NCBI RefSeq assembly: GCF_016808095.1
Contig: NC_068975.1
Coordinates: 35,920,001 to 35,984,000, forward strand
Origin: Vigna angularis
Lineage: Eukaryota > Streptophyta > Magnoliopsida > Fabales > Fabaceae
Length of the DNA stretch: 64,000 nucleotides
Direction: 5' to 3'
The position numbers and the translations under genes were made by a program. The notes under the pieces are model-generated. The model was not told the origin of the DNA. It saw nothing but the letters and a program-made list of their open reading frames with translations, and ran no database searches. Positions within the stretch are counted from its first letter, which is position 1, and each line of letters begins with the position of its first letter. Below, in pieces: positions 61,253-64,000 of this stretch.

Positions 61253-64000
61253 ATCTATAAACTAAAAGATTCTTTTGTCTGATTATCTTTTCTAAAAATT
61301 AACTGGGAAACATTTGAAGAACGAAGATGGAGGTTGGGGACTGCACATAGAAAGTCACAGCACCATGTTTTGCACTGCACTTAATTATATATGTCTGCGA
61401 ATTCTCGGAGAAGAACCCAATGCTTGTGCTAACGCAAGAAAGTGGATTCGCGATCATGGTGGTGTAACGCATATACCTTCGTGGGGGAAATTCTGGCTTT
61501 CAGTATGAATATTTTTCTGTGACATTTAAATACGTAAATATATATGCATGCATGAATCTCACTAATTAGGTATTTACAGGTTCTTGGTGTAGTTGACTGG
61601 TGTGGAAGCAACCCAATGCCTCCAGAATTTTGGATCCTTCCTTCTTTTCTTCCTATGCATCCGGGTTAAATTAATTAATTCATTTTTATTTCTTACTATA
61701 TTTCTGGAATATAACATATCCAATTGTTAGGTATTTATTTTATCTCACTGATACAGGTAAAATGTGGTGTTATTGTCGATTGGTATACATGCCCATGTCT
61801 TATTTATATGGAAAGAGATTCATGGCTCCAATCACACCATTGGTAGCAAATTTGAGAGAAGAGCTTTTTGTTGAACCTTACGATAAAAATACTTGGAGGA
61901 AAGCACGTCATACATGTGCAAAAGTAAGATAATTATTAATCAGCAGTGTACGTTGTGTAGATAATTTTATATTTAGGAATATAACAACAAAATTATTTAT
62001 TAATTAAGGAATGAACTCTAATTCAATACACACGGATAAATTAATTATCAATTGCAATTAATATGTATATATATGTTATTTTACATTTTTTACGAATTAC
62101 AGGAAGATCTTTACTATCCTCATCATTGGATACAAGATCTAATATGGGATAGTTTATATGTATTCACCGAACCACTTCTAAATCGATGGCCTTTGAACAA
62201 GTTAGTGAGAGAAAAAGCACTTGAAGTAACAATGAAACATATCCACTATGAAGATGAAAACAGTCGATATATTGCTATTGGATGTGTGGAAAAGGTAAAC
62301 ATCATCGTTTTTAATATGATAGTATTTAAAATAACGTTTTTATAGTTTTTATCCGGAATTCATCAAAAGGTCACCGTCGTGCTTATATTTTATAGGTTTT
62401 ATGCATGCTTGCTTGCTGGGTAGAAGATCCAAATGGAGATGCTTTCAAAAAGCATCTTGCAAGGATCCCAGATTGTTTGTGGATTTCAGAAGATGGAATG
62501 ACCATGCAGGTAAATATATTGGATTACCAATTTTATTAGTAAAGGTGTTGTCACTTTTTAATACAAATTAGTTTATACCTTATTATTTAGTAGCTAAGAT
62601 GGTTGATAATGGTAAAAAAATGTATGATAATTAAACTGATTAATCCATTTGTTTATATATATAATGCAGGGAATTGGAACCCAGTCATGGGATGCTGGTT
62701 TCATTGTTCAAGCTCTACTAGCCACTAACCTAGTAGATGATTTAGGTCCCACACTTGCAAAAGCACACGATTTCATCAAGAAATCTCAGGTTACAATTAC
62801 GTATATCAAGTTGAGGAAGAAAGCTCTTACGTTTATAAACATCATCTATTATTAATGTCTAATTTATTAAGAAATAAATTTTAAAAAATTTAACTTAATC
62901 ATGGACTTTTAAGATATAAGGTTTATAATTCACTTAACAAATTATTTTGGACCTATAGTTTTCATTGAAATCATGACTAGCAATAACTTGATTCAAGCTA
63001 TTACGTAATCAATAACTAATTAATAATAAAACTGTAGATAATTTCAAAACAAATGTTTTCATTCAATATTAGTTTTATCCAGCACAAAAAAATGTTGACA
63101 TTCTAATTTTATAGGTAACGGAAAATCCATCAGGAGATTTTAAGAGTATGTATCGTTATATTTGTAAAGGGTCATGGGCACTGGCAGATAGAGACCAAGC
63201 ATGGCAAGTTTCTGACACCACTGCAGAATGTTTAAAGGTAATATTAATTAGTACTTATAATTAAGGTCACCTAATTTTTAGTTTTGTTAAAAAGTTTCGT
63301 GTACAAAACAAATACACATCTTAACCTAACGAATTAATTGTCCTACGTTTCAGTGTTGTTTACTTTTATCACTGTTGCCACAAGAGATTGTGGGAGAAAA
63401 AATGGAACTTCAAAAGATACATGATTCAGTCACTCTGATACTGTCAATGCAGGTGAGTATCATTGAACTTTTTGTGACATGCTTTCAATTGATTGATTAG
63501 GCAATCAATGATCCTTTTTTAATTATTTATTTTTTTTATACTGTCAATGCTATATGTTATAAAACTTGAAAGTTACTTTAATCACTATAGAGTGCAAACG
63601 GAGGTATACCTGCATGGGAGCCAGCAAGAGCTCAGGAATGGTTAGAAGTAAGTGTTATATTAATTAATGTTGCAATGTGTAGACATTCAATATTAACAAT
63701 GGATTAATTAATTAACTTGGTTATTACTTACTTACTAGCTACTGAATCCTACGGAATTCTTTGCTGACATAGTAGTTGAGCATGAGTACGTTGAATGCAC
63801 TGCATCATCGATTGAAGTTTTAGTGTTGTTCAAAAAGCTCTATCCAGAGCATAGGAAGGAAGAGATTGAGAATTTCATTGGTAAAGCTGTAACATTCATT
63901 GAAGATTCACAATTAGAAGATGGTTCTTGGTATGGGAATTGGGCAGTTTGCTTCACTTACTGCTCTTGGTTTGCAATTGGAGGTTTAGTTGCTGCCGGAA
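58531..64000 (+). CDS. Oxidosqualene cyclase, beta-amyrin-synthase-like, 3' end beyond window
   Basis: Cyclises 2,3-oxidosqualene to a triterpene scaffold at the ER membrane. Thirteen exons join in phase: 58531-58731, 60802-60987, 61102-61191, 61320-61502, 61580-61664, 61757-61923, 62103-62294, 62396-62509, 62670-62789, 63115-63237, 63354-63452, 63591-63647 and 63739 to the edge. About 626 of roughly 760 residues are visible, with no stop. The start [20 protein letters not shown] is typical of beta-amyrin synthases. Motifs: [35 protein letters not shown] (residues about 251-256, the beta-amyrin form; lupeol synthases have MLCYCR), [10 protein letters not shown] and [13 protein letters not shown]. 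Oddities: the catalytic DCTAE motif reads DTTAE (about 480-484); a five-residue gap in [22 protein letters not shown] where ECTGSAIQA is usual. Intron 1 is 2.07 kb with retroelement-like DNA. The enzyme may be inactive or make another product. Confidence 0.92.
59780..59833 (+). repeat. Two perfect 27-bp tandem units in cyclase intron 1
   Basis: AACAGTGACTTTTGACATGA plus AAATTAT occurs twice head to tail. Confidence 0.9.
60060..60600 (-). mobile_element. Probable LTR-derived segment, antisense inside cyclase intron 1
   Basis: Less A+T-rich than the rest of the intron. On the minus strand it shows, in order, GGGCCGCAACTGG and TTGGGCCAATAG words, a TATA-like ACTTATAAATAGAG at about 60.29 kb, TTGCAGGTACCTCCCCCTG at about 60.20 kb and GAACGGTTCAAACAG near 60.17 kb. 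The same set of words occurs in the 43.4-43.8 kb patch, supporting a common retroelement origin. A direct duplication of the ATCGCCTGAGCGGG type lies near 60.12 kb. Limits are approximate. Confidence 0.4.
61193..61249. repeat. (TA)n microsatellite starting at the intron 3 donor of the cyclase
   Basis: The intron begins G-TATATATA and continues as TA repeat for about 57 bp, so the 5' splice site is part of the tract. Confidence 0.9.

Noticed and set aside
58531..64000. A triterpenoid biosynthetic gene cluster
   Set aside because: Only the cyclase is visible; no P450, glycosyltransferase, acyltransferase or dehydrogenase in the window. Sequence to the right would be needed.

Overview
This window is plant nuclear DNA, A+T-rich, with GT-AG introns, long gene-poor stretches, many (TA)n microsatellites and several classes of plant transposon. 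The gene families present (CHX exchanger, CYCD6-type cyclin, beta-amyrin-synthase-like cyclase, BBX28/29-type B-box protein, KIC/PBP1-like EF-hand protein) are those of a eudicot. The style of the repeats suggests a legume, possibly Vigna/Phaseolus/Glycine; that last step is inference from general familiarity, not from a search.

Left part (1-41.7 kb), the gene-bearing half, in order: the 5' part of an equilibrative nucleoside transporter (-, cut by the left edge); a CHX-type cation/H+ antiporter of 843 codons (-); a six-exon D6-type cyclin (+); a five-exon PLAC8-domain membrane protein (-); a NOSIP/CSU1-type U-box/RING ubiquitin ligase (-); a Mutator-like element carrying a truncated transposase; a single-exon B-box protein (-); an OTUB-type deubiquitinase with eight coding exons and one GC-AG intron (+); and a single-exon, single EF-hand protein (-). 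All except the edge gene could be reconstructed exon by exon with reading phase maintained.

Middle (41.7-58.5 kb), a repeat-rich desert with no intact gene: an LTR-derived patch, an inverted-repeat element, a ~2.3 kb putative solo LTR with a cluster of short palindromes, a decayed receptor-kinase pseudogene that abuts a ~1.36 kb hAT-like element with a near-perfect 8-bp target duplication, diverged direct duplications, and a small MITE with 29-bp inverted termini.

Right end (58.5-64 kb): an oxidosqualene cyclase gene (+), thirteen exons visible and running off the right edge. It has the MWCYCR motif of beta-amyrin synthases, but the catalytic DCTAE motif reads DTTAE, and it has several other departures. 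This is the most interesting gene in the window.

The genes do not form an operon or an obvious pathway. No P450, glycosyltransferase or acyltransferase is visible beside the cyclase, so a triterpenoid gene cluster cannot be claimed from this window. Exon boundaries were set by hand from splice consensus, reading phase and remembered family sequence, and were not tested against transcripts.
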